From: Tolypeutes matacus
Lineage: Eukaryota > Chordata > Mammalia > Cingulata > Chlamyphoridae
Direction of reading: 5' to 3'
DNA length: 64,000 nt
NCBI GenBank assembly: GCA_026826555.1
Contig: JAKSZT010053928.1
Coordinates: 37,316,159-37,380,158 of the forward strand
Shown here: piece by piece, positions 1 to 11,900 of the stretch
Position numbering within the stretch: the stretch's first letter is position 1
Layout: the number at the start of each line of letters is the position of its first letter
Made by a program: the position numbers and the translations under genes
The notes under the pieces: model-generated
Told to the model about the DNA's origin: nothing
The model's database searches: none
What the model saw: the letters and a program-made list of their open reading frames with translations, nothing else

Positions 1-418
1 TGCTGTAATAAATGACCACAAATTGTGTTCTAAAACAATGGAAATTTGTTCTCCTACAGTTCTGGAGGCCACAAGTCCAAAATGAAGGTGTTGGCAAGGC
101 TGCACTCCCTCCAAAGGCTCTATAGGAGAATCTGTTCCTTGCCTCTTCCAGCTTCTGCTTCAGGTAGTCCTTGACCTGTGGCCACATCACTCCTTCTCTG
201 CCTCTATGGTCATATCACCTCCTCCTCTTCTGTCTACCTCCTTTCTTATAGAGTCATGTGATTTCATTTAGGGCCCACCCAGATAAGAACTTCCCCTCAA
301 GAGCCTTAACTTAATCCCATCTTATTGCCATATAAGATAATATTCACAAGTTCTGGAGATTAGAATGCAGATACATCCTTTGGGGGGTTACTATTCAGTC
401 CACTACAACAACTTTCTA
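1..418 (-). mobile_element. MLT1-type MaLR solo LTR (ERVL-MaLR)
   Basis: Read on the plus strand this is the reverse complement of an MLT1-like LTR. It opens with the inverted LTR 3' end (a TGCTGTAATAAATGACCACA-like stretch, then AATTTGTTCTCCTACAGTTC and TGGAGGCC). It closes near 405-418 with the inverted LTR start (TTCAGTCCACTACAACA). The left edge may continue outside the window. No internal region is attached. The family is assigned from remembered consensus features; the exact subfamily is not resolved. Confidence 0.75.
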
Positions 419-590
419 ACTTTTGCTAAATTGATGGCTATGAAGTGCCATCTCATTGCTGCTAAAATTTGTATTGTTTGTAAAAATGAAAAAGTTCAGA
501 TACTTGTTAGCCATTTTGGTTGTCCCTCTGTGAGTTGCCTATTTTTCTGATCGCTCATTCCTTTTCTTGTTGATTTTCTCTAGTGTATCT
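419..590 (-). mobile_element. Old L1M ORF2-end fragment
   Basis: The wording (GCCATCTCATTGCTGCTAAA, later TTAGCCATTTTGG and GTGAGTTGCCTATTTTT) matches the inverted end of an ancient L1 ORF2 and the start of its 3'UTR. It is too decayed to translate. It abuts the LTR at 1-418, so one inserted next to or into the other. Confidence 0.5.
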
Positions 591-823
591 AGGGAGGATG
601 TGCTAAAAGCACAGGCTCATGCCCTTCTTGGTAAGTTTAAAGAGGTGGGTATTGAATCTAAACAATATACCTTGGCTTTATAACCCCACACTGTATACAT
701 TTGTTCTCAATGAGCACTCTATCCTTGGTGGAAATCCTCTACTTCAACCTACATTATTTCTTTTTCCAAGTGGGGCCTTCCTTGGTTGTAACTAACCATG
801 TTCTGTTTCTACAAGGTTGGGAT

Positions 824-840
824 AGAAAGAAACCCCAGGG
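824..840. repeat. Target-site duplication, left copy
   Basis: Seventeen bases (AGAAAGAAACCCCAGGG) recur at 2174-2190 with one C/T difference, flanking the truncated L1 between them. Confidence 0.85.
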
Positions 841-2173
841 GAGCTCTGCCACATTCTTTGATGGGAGAGCAAAAAGCCCCCAAGTACAGGGCAGTGCCTA
901 GTGAAGGAGGATGCACCATCACAATGGGCCATTGATATTGATGACTGTGTTTATGAACCTTTTCTTTTGAAATTGAAACTTAGCCTAGTATTATAGGTTT
1001 CCTAAAAGTTACTTCCTGAAAGCCTCCTTGTTGCTCAAATGTGGCCTTTCTCTAAGCCAAGCATAGAGAAACATATAAAGTTATTACCTTCCCCCTCTCC
1101 CCCACCCTGCCATGGGACATGACTCCTGGGGATGAGCCTCCCTGGTACAAGGGACTATTAACAAGCACCAAGTAGCAATGCACCTAGAAACAGATCTTGA
1201 CAAAAAGTGGGTAAGGGTAAATACAAATGAATTTTTATGGCTAAGGGATTTCAAAGTGAGTCGGGAGGTCATTCCAGATCTCAGCAGGATCATGCACATC
1301 TCAGCAGGATCTTATTGACTGCCACAGTAAATACTGCCTTAAATAGCAGGGCTCCTGAGGGCTCTAGAGACATCCAGACACTATATAGGCAGGGTAGACA
1401 GCTCAGGAGTTTGGCACCTCGGCAGTGGGCTCTACTTTGGAATTTACGCTCCCAAGTGTGACAGAGTTGGATTCATTTGTGGTTTCCCTACACATGGCTC
1501 TTCTGCCTTTTCTATTTAAACCTATAGCTAGTACTAGACTTGATAGGTGTATGTCTAAGAGTCTTAAATTTGGGGGATGTCCATGTGCCAGTTGGGCCCT
1601 GAATCTCAACAGAGTTGCAACACCTACGCTCCAGTTCATTGGACTCACCCAGGACAACTAACAAGGAGATGATGATGGACAACCATCCCAAGGAACAGAG
1701 AGTCTGCAACTGCAAGCAAGATAGTCTCATCCATCTGCCCATGGGATCCAAGCCCCTTCTCAATTAGAGGTAGCATGGACATCACCATCCCACAATCCTC
1801 AGGAGTGGGGAATGAATGATGGACTAGAGTAGACTTATAGTTACTCTACTACTATAGACTTATTGTTATTCTAACATTGGAAGAAATTTTATCATTGATG
1901 TGGAGTCAGTGGCCATTGGAGTTTCTGAGGGGAAAGAGAGGGAAAAACAGGTGTAATATAGGGGCATTTTTGGGACATTGACATTGTCTTGAATGACATT
2001 ACAATGATGGATACAGAGGAGTAGGGAGTGGAGCATATGGGAATCCCCTATATTTTTAATGTAACATTCATATATTCTAAAGTATTTTTTAAAAGTACTA
2101 AAAGTAAGTTAATAAATCCCTATTGTAAAAGCTAAAAAATAAAAATAAAAAACATTGTGTTCTTACCAAAAAA
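841..2173 (+). mobile_element. 5'-truncated L1, 3'UTR only, of the xenarthran-type family
   Basis: This 1.33-kb insertion is bounded by a 17-bp direct repeat with one mismatch (824-840 and 2174-2190, core AGAAAGAAACCCYAGGG) and ends in an A-rich tail (about 2133-2173). Its whole length is the reverse-complement counterpart of about 7765-6116 in the large minus-strand L1. Both share the GGGACATGACTCC-like block, the CTAAGGGATTTCAAAGTGAG-like block and the GTGGACATCACCATCCC-like block. This copy lacks about 130 bp near its 3' end relative to the other. It contains no ORF2 sequence and so began as a severely truncated L1 integration. It independently shows that this long 3' segment is transcribed through to poly(A). 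Confidence 0.85.
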
Positions 2174-2190
2174 AGAAAGAAACCCTAGGG
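2174..2190. repeat. Target-site duplication, right copy
   Basis: Right-hand partner of 824-840 (AGAAAGAAACCCTAGGG), directly after the A-rich tail. Confidence 0.85.
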
Positions 2191-5080
2191 ATCAATTTCT
2201 AAACCAATCACTTCTTGTTTTCTATCAGAGGACCATAATTTTAGTCAATCAAAAATGCTGTCTTGGCCCAGCTGTTTCTAAGCCTCATAGTATCATGGAA
2301 CTGGCAGGGATCCATCCAAACTTTAACTGAGAAAAGAAAATATCTACCTTCATTTCCATTGTCCCATGCCTCATTCATACACATGGATTTTTCTGCATTC
2401 AACTGCAACTCACTGTCTCCCCCAAAATGCGACCAGGATTTAATAACCTCCTGTGTGTTTCTCACTGTTTTAAGGAAGACTCATAGTTCCATCAGTCTCT
2501 CTCCTGGCTGTGGGATTGGTGATTAATCTGCAACTTTCTCAGTTGCCATTTTACCAGGAATTTTCCCCCTTAACTGTGGTGGTATTCATCGTTTTTTTTG
2601 ATAAATTCAAATCTAAATTTCCTAAACATCAACAGAGAATACTGACCAATTATACAAAACGACATATTTGCTAAGTTAATTTCATAGTATTAGCCCCTAG
2701 TTTGATATTAAACTAACAATAGGCCAGTGATATTATACACAAATTGTCCCAGTTTTCACCATACCAGATAATTAACCCTGTAGATGAGTGTTCAGTCTGG
2801 AGCACTACTCTGAGAGAGGTTTTGACAAATAAAATTTTATTCAGAGATGGCCACCAGAAGGTAAAGTTCCTAAAACTCTGGCATATATACAAGAGATGAA
2901 GTAATTGTTATATATATTGTGAAAATAATTTTCAGAGGAAAGATGATAGCTGTTCCCAAATTTTTGAAGGGCCATCACATAAGGAAGTAAAAACATTTCA
3001 GAAGGTAAATCCTGGAAAAAGTAATGCTCATTAGGGTGCTAATAATTATTAAATGAATTTACATGTGAGGTGCATGCTAAGGACTGTATTTTACGTGATT
3101 TTCATTTAGCTTTTAGGAAGACAATTTCATGGCAGTATTAGAACTAGAGATTCCCCAAAATGGAATTAACTCTTTTGAAGGTATATAGAAAAGGCAAAAT
3201 TAGACATTGGATTAGCTGTAATATAAAACCCATTTTAGTTTGTCTTTGTGACCATATTTAACACATGTTGTTGCCTAGGTCTCTAAACCAACAAGCTGTC
3301 CTTTTTATAGTGAACATGAACATGATTTTCATCACTGAAACCGGTTTCATCAATGCCCTGCCAAAATCCTTTTAATATTGTCTTCTGTTTTAAAAACTTG
3401 GCAGTTCTTGGTTATATATAAATACAAATATATATAATATATATAGTGAATTTTTATGAAAGTGGTGGTATTTAACTATTTTGACCATTTTTATTGGACA
3501 TTTCTGAGATTTTAATTCCATCTGTTTGATTAAAATCTAAAAACAAAATTCTGTAACATATGATGTTTTATTTACTAGTACTTTTCCATATTTTACATCT
3601 CATATTATGGATCCTGATATCTAATTATCCTGAATGTCTCCCCGTTGGTTTTCTTTTAAAAAATAATGTAAAAGGTAACATGTAGACCATTAGACTATCT
3701 ACCCTAGGTGTTTTTATGGTTAAAATTGTATAAGAAAACTGGCATGTTTTATTTCTCATTTTGTGATCCCAAAATATAATGCATGTCTATATGCACACAT
3801 TATATATAAAATATGTGATTACATATATGCATTTTTAGTCCTCTCACTTCTTATTCAGCTTACAAGGCCATTCCAATGTTTTTCAAAAAGCAATTGTAAT
3901 TCAGTGTCATGAGTAGTCAGTAGTATCCAGACTGACCAGTTTATCAAATGTTAGTAATACCAAAAAACGTGTTTCAATGTGAACATTACAAAAAAGTCTC
4001 TAAGATTTCAGGGGTTCTAGTAGTCAAGAACACCACATAGTCATCATTTTCACGTTGGGTGTAAGAGACACTTACAGTCTCACCCATGGTTTTACATAAA
4101 ACTGTGTAGCAGAGTGAACACTCTTAATGGTTGGCAATTTGGCAGTGCATTACCTAAGGCTAATGCTTTCTTTCACTTTGCACCCAAAAAAGTACATTTT
4201 TTCTAAGTATGGCTGGTTAGAGAATAAGACCGGGTTCCTACTTCAGAAGAACACCGAAGCAAAATTTGATTATTTTCTAAAAGAGAGATAAATATATTTA
4301 ACATTAACTCTTGCCAAAGAAAAAAAAACTCTTTTTAAGATGCAACACCTTCTCTACATTTTAAAATTTCTACATAAGTAGAATTAGTGAGAGAAATTTA
4401 CTAACCTTAAAATTTACAAACTTAAAAATTTCATCTCAGAAGTGGTAAGTTGCTGCACTAGCCATCAGTCTTCATTAATTATAAGAATTAATTATATATG
4501 TTTAAAATTACTCTGTCTACAGTGTCTGTGATATTTGCTATGCACACAGTAGGTCTACTAATTAGAATACCTTATATTTCATTCATCTGAAAAACTAACT
4601 TTGGGGCTGCTTTGCGTTGCCAGTTAACAAAATATCTTTAAAGATCTATTGTTTTTGTTGTGTTTCTTCTCCCACCACTACTGTGGTTCAGTGTCACTGG
4701 TGAAAACAAAAGACTACCATCAGCTCTGGGGACTCATCCATTTCCACACAGTAGGAAAATCTTTATCCTCCAGATGTGGAACAAAAGAACTGGACCTCAC
4801 TCTGTTTGATCATTTAGGTGCCTGAACCAGTCACTCTGTAGAGAGAATGATGTAAAGTTGGTAGGTTGAGACCAGTTATATCCCACACCTGATGCACATG
4901 AACAAATTCATGGTCAAGAATCAAACCATTAAGTTTCATCTAAAATATAATTTTCATTATTTTTCTAGATATTACATTTTAGTGTTGAAAACTGGCCTCT
5001 CCACTAGCTCTAAACAGACCTTTTCCTAATAGTCCCTTTGATTTAGTGAAGCTGCCATAATAATCTGATACTCTCCAGAA
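2191..5080. other. Unique AT-rich sequence, no gene seen
   Basis: No convincing ORF, RNA gene or clear transposon. Around 3400-3900 the sequence is AT-rich with TA-type simple stretches and may hold a badly decayed L1M piece. The 74-87-residue frames near 2241-2526 lie on opposite strands over each other and show no recognisable motif. Confidence 0.5.
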
Positions 5081-5089
5081 AGAGTAACA

Positions 5090-5270
5090 CACAGTAGGAC
5101 CAGATCCTGGCTTTTCTACTCTGCTGCTTCCATAACTGCCACATTGCTTTAAACATGTTCAACATCTCTGATCTCATGTTCTCGATGTACAAATTGGATA
5201 TAGTAATACCAACCTCCATGGATTTCAAATCATAACTTATTTGAAAACACATAGCCTGCCACCTGGCCGG
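5090..5270 (+). mobile_element. MIR SINE
   Basis: The order of MIR landmarks is visible in degraded form: a CCAGATCCTGGCTTTTCTAC block, a loss-of-consensus middle, then a CAAATTGGATATAGTAATACC block equivalent to the TAAAATGGGGATAATAATACC core. Old and diverged. Confidence 0.55.
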
Positions 5271-5349
5271 TGACAATTATGACAATTGTATCTGTTGGTG
5301 GGAGCCTAAATTATTATGTGTTTGTTATTTGCTAATATATGTTGTTTTT

Positions 5350-5470
5350 AAAATATGCATATTCTTTGCCCTAGCCATTCCATTACAAGGAATTTACTTG
5401 GAGGATATAATTAGAAATGTTCACATAGATTTATGTAACTAGATGTTTATTGCATTTTATATAAGCAAAT
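5350..5470 (+). mobile_element. L1M ORF2/3'UTR fragment
   Basis: CCTAGCCATTCCATTACAAG followed by AATTTACTTGGAGGATATAA and TTATGTAACTAGATGTTTATTGC matches the end region of ancient sense-oriented L1M elements. Short and diverged. Confidence 0.45.
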
Positions 5471-5559
5471 TTTTTTTTTTAATTACAAGAGCACAAAGTC
5501 AAAATAATACACCCTTTCGCATCTTTCAGCCACTGTCATATTGGCCAGTTTTATTATGG

Positions 5560-5735
5560 GCATAGCACTTTCACAAGTCAAATTTATCTTATTTATGTGT
5601 TTTTCTCTTTGTCATCTCCCCAATTACAATGTAAGATACATGACAGAAGAAATCTTATCTGTCTTATTTGTTGCTATATCCCAGTGCCCAGAACAGAGAT
5701 TGACCCTTAATAAATATTCAATATATTTAATTATT
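5560..5735 (+). mobile_element. L2 3' end
   Basis: The L2 terminal signature is readable: a run equivalent to the AATGTAAGCTCCATGAG block, then TGCTATATCCCAGTGCCCAG and CTTAATAAATATTCAATA. Confidence 0.65.
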
Positions 5736-6102
5736 TAATAAAGGCACAGATATGCAAGGTATTTAGTGAACTTGTAAATGAGTATTTGATAACATGAGAA
5801 GTTCATACTATGGCAGGTAGAAAATAAGGAATAAACAGCAAGTGTTGTGAGATCAAATTTGAAAATTTCTTTTGTGAATATTTTGTAAATATCAGCATCC
5901 TGATTATTTTAATTTTCCTCTTTGCATCTTTTGATAACTTCTAGACTTTATTACTGCAAAACACTTTATTACTTTTATAATAGAAAGGAAGTGATTCAAA
6001 TTGACCTTACATTTGTAATGCTTTCCTTCTGTTCTTTCCTCATCTAAACTCACCATTTTAGTCAATTAGGCACCTAATAGGCCTGAAGGAAGAAGTCAGA
6101 AA

Positions 6103-6115
6103 AGTGGTGAGTTTT
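6103..6115. repeat. L1 target-site duplication, left copy
   Basis: AGTGGTGAGTTTT is repeated exactly at 15592-15604, bracketing the large L1. Here it runs straight into the poly(T) that represents the L1 poly(A) tail. Confidence 0.9.
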
Positions 6116-8947
6116 TTTTTTTTTTTTTAATTATTATTATTATTATTTTTTTTATTATGGGTAAAAATCAAAATTCTCAAAATACATACAAACATTTGCA
6201 AAATGATATATAAATATATATGCATATATGTATATTTGCTTACAAAAATGTTGTTTATATATATATATATACATATATTTTAAGAGGTGCTTATATTACC
6301 CAAAATATTACACGGAACCCACTGGGATTCCCATGTTGCCCACCTCCCACACCTCCCATCACATCCCACACAAACATCTCCCACAGTGTGGCCCACCACC
6401 CTCAATGAACTTACACATCCTGGAGCCTTGCCACCAACCATAGACCACAGTTCACACTGTAGACCACACTCTCTCCCACACAGTTCTGAGTGGTGTGTGC
6501 TGATTTAAAATGGCCTACATCCATTGCCACAACGGTACTCAGGACAACCTCCAACTCCCAAAGAAGCCACTGTATTTCAACTGCTCGTCCCCTCCCTACC
6601 CCAAAAGTGTCAAGTGGCCACTGGCTCCACCTCATTGTTATAATTTCTTGCATTGCTAGAATCACCATATGTGAACAAGAGAATACCATCAAGTCCACTC
6701 TAGTCCATAGTTCTTTCCCCAATCCAGAGGGGACTGGGATGGTGATGTCCACTCCAACTCCAGGTGAGAGAGGGCTTATATCCCATGGTGGGTGGGATGA
6801 TCCTGCCTGCAGATGCAGGCCCTCTCCATTCCCTGGGATGGCCATTGCCCATCGTTGTCTCCTCACCAGGTGACTTGGATGAGTCCATTGAGCTGTAGGG
6901 TAGGAGTTGCAGCTCCACCTAGATTTCATGCACACCTGGCAGATAGGTAGGCGGGAGGCTCCAGTCTCTGGAAGTATACCTAAAAACTCCAGCATCGCAT
7001 ATAGGTTTGAATAGAAGGGATTGGTGAACCATGTGCAGGGAAGACTTATTTGAGTATAATTCTGTCACTCTCAGGAGCACAGATTCCAAAATAGAACCCA
7101 CTGATAAGGCATCAGTCTCTGGGGCTATCCCCCCTTATATAGGACCAGGGTGTCTCCGGAGCTCTCAGGAACCCCACTGAGTGGGGTGATAGGCACTTAG
7201 ATGTTCTATGAGCTCCTACTGAGGTGTGTGTAAGAGTTACCTCTGGGATGACCTCCCGACTCTCTTTGAAGTCTCTTAGCCACTTGAACTCATTTGTCTT
7301 TACCATTTCCCCCTTTTATTCAAGGTCTTTTTCCAGTTGTGTTGCCAGTTGGCATTTGGGAAAAGTTTTCAATTAGCAATAATCGTGCCTCGGATAAACC
7401 TCATTGGCTACGATACTACCACTGTGCAAAGCTGCCAGTTGGCATTTGGTATTAATCCCTCGTTGCCAGGGAGGCTCATCCCCGGGAGTCATGTCCCACT
7501 TTGGGGGGAAGGTAATGCAATCATATGCTGAGTTTGGCTTAGAGAGAGGCCACATTTGAGCAACAAGGAGGCTCTCAAGTGGCAACCCTTAGGCACCCCA
7601 CAACTGCAGGCTAAGTCTCATTTACAAGAGCAAAGACTCACAAGGGTAGTCATCAATAAAAAATAAAAATAAAAAAAAACATCAGTGGGTCATCCTATTT
7701 TGACAGGCACTGTCCCTACACTCAGAGGACTATTGTTGCTCCCTTGGAGACTGTGGCAGAGCTCTCCAGGCTAGGAATTCAGATTCCCTCATTTATTGTG
7801 TGATTATCCACCCATCGTGACCATGCCCCATCCCCCAATCCTTTGAATGATTTTGTATATCTTTCATGTATATTCGGATGAACCAATCCCCACGAACCCC
7901 CCCCCCCAATAATCCCCCGCAGTACCCATTGTAACCCTTCTCTGATCCAAATCCTCCATGAACATTTAGTCCATAAAATAATCAAATACACTTACTAGGA
8001 AAAAGAAACAAGTGTGATAAGTGTACATGCAAGAGACAAACATAAGGAAACTCAGGGGAAAAAAAAAAAAAAGAAGGAAATAAAACAAATGATCAAACAA
8101 AGAACAAAACAAAATATAATTAGTGGATTGGGACATTCAAAAAATGGGCAAAAAAGCAAAGGAAATGCCTTTAAAAAAATATATATATATATATTCATTT
8201 TTTTTCCTTTCTCTTTTCTTTTTTCCCTTTTTTCCTTCCCTTTATCACAGTGTTATCGGATGTCTGGTGTGCCATGACACCTTCCTCCTCTCAATCCCCA
8301 TTGTCTCCAAATTTTTCATTTAATTTTCAAAGAAGTTTAGGTCACAGCAAAGTCATACACTGAGTGCCGGAGACTCCCAGATACCAAACCACCCCTCCTT
8401 CCCCACCCCATATTAATTATGCCCCCTTTTTTTTTTGGTTGTTAGCATTGTTATAACAGTTATGCAGATAATAAAATATAGCAACTAAACATTGTGAGTG
8501 ATTTACAGTATAGTTTACAATTTAGATGATACAGTTTAATAATTTTGATGATATTTACCATGTCCTGTGTCCATTACTGTAAGGTAATGAAAAACCTTCC
8601 CCATGACCACCAAACAACCCATTAGATCTTGACTGTTCCCTTCTCCCCAGCCCCCCAGTGCCCATGATACCCCCCTCTCCCAACCTATGGAATGTCGAGA
8701 TTCACAGTTACATGCCCTGGGGATTTGAACCAGCCCTTCCTAATCCACCCACCCCCCAGTGCTGCACCACCAAACCCAGGCACACCACCGCTCATCTGCC
8801 CCACCCCCCAACATGCAACCACACTCTATCCCTTTACCATAGATTATGTCCATATGGGTGATGGCTCAAAGCCTGCTCTTCTCTTACTCTCCGTTGTTAA
8901 CCTATCTTTCAGACAATGGTTCTCAGAGACTGCTCACTTTCCTCAGA
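6116..8947 (-). other. Unusually long L1 3'UTR
   Basis: From the ORF2 stop to the tail there are about 2.8 kb, several times the roughly 0.5 kb of human L1. The sense strand holds a polypurine stretch (complement of the T/C-rich run at 8196-8245), G runs (complement of the C10 at about 7899-7908 and of several C5-C7 runs at 8640-8815), and a distal 1.65 kb shared with the copy at 841-2173. An AATAAA lies in the tail (complement of 6151-6156). Two sense-strand frames are open: 6411-6995 (194 codons) and 6919-7101 (60 codons). Neither resembles a family I know. A minus-strand frame at 7112-7306 is also open. Confidence 0.85.
6151..6156 (-). promoter_or_regulatory. L1 polyadenylation signal AATAAA
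   Basis: TTTATT on the plus strand reads AATAAA on the L1 sense strand, within the A-rich tail that ends at the target-site duplication. Confidence 0.6.
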
Positions 8948-11900
8948 TCAGATCAGTGAGGTCATATACTGTTCATCCTTCAGTGCCTGGCTTGCTTCAC
9001 TCAACATAAGGTCTTCAAGAATCATCCACGTTATTCAATGTGTTAGCACTTTGTTCCTTCTTACAGCTGAGTAATATTCCATTGTATGTATGTACCACAT
9101 TTTGCTTATCCATTCGTCTGTTGATGGGCACCGGGGCTGATTCCAACTTTTGGCAATGGTGAACAATGCCGCTCTGAACATTGGTGTGCATATATCTGTT
9201 TGTATTTTTGTTTTCAGTTCTTCTGGGTATATACCCAGCAGTGGAATTGCTGGATCATACGGAAGATCTATTGCTAGTTTTCTGAGGAACCGCCAAACTG
9301 TCCTCCACAGTGGCTGGACCATACCGCAGTCCCACCAGCAGTGGATGACGGTTCCTATTCCTCCACATGCTCCCCAACATTTAGTGTCTCCTGTTTTTTA
9401 ATAGCTGCCATTCTGATGGGTGTAAGATGGTATCTCATTGTAGTTTTCATTTGCATTTCCCTGATAGCAAGTGATGTTGAGCATTTTTTCATGTGCTTTT
9501 TAGCCATTTGTATTTCTTCCTTGGAGAAGTGTCTTTTCAGGTCACTTACCCATTTTTTATATGGGTTGTTTGTCCTTTTATTTTCGAGGTGAAGGATTTC
9601 TTTTTATATGCAGGATATTAGGCTCCTATCAGATATATGGTTGCCGAATATTTTTTCCCATTGGGTAGGTTGCCTTTTTATTTTCTTAATAACATCCTTA
9701 GAGGTGCAGAAGTTTTTAATTTTGAGGAGATCCCATTTATCAATTTTTTCTCTTGCTACTAATGCTTTGGTTGTGAGGTTCATGAAACCATTTCCTATTA
9801 CAAGGTCCTGTAGATGCTTCCCTACGTTATCTTCCAAGGTTTTTATGGTTTTGGCTCTTATATTTAGATCTTTGATCCATCTTGAGTTGATTTTTGTATA
9901 AGGTGTGAGATGGTATTCTTCTCTCATTCTTTTGGATATGGATATCCAGTTCTCCAAGCACCACTTGTTAAAGAGGCCACTCTCTCCCAACTGAGTGGGT
10001 TTCGTGGCCTTGTCAAATATCAGATGACTGTATATGCGAGGATCTATATCAGAACTCTCAATCCGGTTCCATTGGTCAGTAGGTCTATCCTTGTGACAAT
10101 ACCACGCAGTTTTGATCACTGTAGCTTTGTAGTATGTTTTAAAGTCAGGTAATGTGATACCTCCAACTTCATTTTTCTTTTTCAATATATCTTTGGGAAT
10201 TCGGGGCCTCTTGCCTCTCCAAATATATTTTGTGGTTAGTTTTTCCAGTTCCTTAAAAAATATAGTGTTGACTTTTATTGGGATTGCATTAAATCTGTAG
10301 ATTAGTTTGGGTAGGATAGATATCTTGATGATGTTTAGTCTTCCCATCCATGAACAGGGAATATTTTTCCATTTATTTAAGTCTTCTTTGATTTCCTTTA
10401 ACAGTGTTGTGTAGTTTTCTGTATATGAGTCCTTTACATCTTTTGTTAAATTTATTCCTAGGTATTTGATTTGTTTACTATTGTAAATGGTACTTTTTTC
10501 CTGATTTCCTCCTCAGTTTGCTGGTTATTGGTATACAGAAATGCTACTAATTTTTGAGCATTGATCTTATAGCCTGCAACATTACTGAACTCCTTTATAA
10601 GTTCTAGAAGCCTTGTTGTCGATTTCTCAGGGCTTTCTATGTATAGGATCATGTCATCTGCAAATAATGAAATTTTTACTTCTTCTTTTCCAATCTGGAT
10701 GCTTTTTATGTCCTTTTCTTGTCTCAGTGCTCGTGCAAGTACTTCTAAGACAATGTTAAATAGGAGTGGTGATAGTGGGCATCCTTGTCTTGTTCCCGAT
10801 CTCAGAGGGAAGGCTTTTAGGATTTCACCATTGAAAATGATGTTAGCTTTGGGTTTTTCATATATACCCTTTATCATTTTCAGAAAGTTTCCATCTATTC
10901 CTATCTTTTGTAGTGTTTTTATGAGGAAAGTGTGCTGTATTTTGTCGAATGCTTTTTCTGCATCTATAGAGATGATCATGTGATTTTTTTTTTTTCAGTT
11001 TGTTTATGTGGTGTATTACATTGATTGATTTTCTTATATTGAACTATCCTTGCATACCCGGGATGAAACCAACTTGGTCATGGTGTATAATCCTTTTGAT
11101 ATGTTGTTCAATGCGATTAGCAAGTATTTTGTTAAGGATTTTAGCATCTAGGTTCATTAGAGAAATTGGTCTGTAATTTTCGTTTCTTGTGGTATCTTTA
11201 TTTGGTATTGGTATTAGGGTAATGTTGGCATCATAGAATGCGTTAGGTAAAATTCCTTCTACTTCTATTTTTTGGAAGAGCTTAAGTAGAAATGGTGTTA
11301 GCTCTTTCCAGAATGTTTGGTAGACTTCAGCTGTGAAGCCATCTGGTCCTGGACTCTTCTTAGTTGGGAGGTTTTTAATGACTGAGTCTATCTCTTTACT
11401 TGTAATTGGGCTGTTGAGTTTATCTATTTCTTCTTTCATCAATGTTGGCTGTTTGTGGGTCTCGAGAAACTTGTCCATTTCCTCTTAATTGTCATTCTTG
11501 TTGGCATATAATTTTTCAAATTATCCTCTTATGATACTCTATTTCTGTGGGGTCAGTAGTGATATCACCTTGCTCATTCCTTATTTTATGTATTTGCATC
11601 TGTTCTCTCTTTTTCTTTGTTAGTCTGGCTAAGGGTTTGTCAATTTTGTTGATATTCTCGAAGAACCAGCTTTTGGTTTTGTTTATTGTTTCCAGTGCTT
11701 TCTTATTCTCTATTTCATTTAGTTCTGCTCTAATCTTGGTTATTTCCTGTTTTCTACTTCCTTTAGGTTTAGTTTGTGGTTGTTTTTCCAATTCCTCCAA
11801 GTGTGCAGTTAGGTCTTCAATTTTAGCTCTTTCTTCTTTTTTAATATATGAATTTATGGCTATGAACTTCCCTCTCAGGACTGCTTTCGCTGCATCCCAT

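Noticed and set aside
7650..7682. A-rich stretch as a poly(A) tail dividing the L1 3'UTR into two elements
   Set aside because: It is A-rich on the plus strand, so it reads as T on the L1 sense strand, the wrong orientation for a tail.
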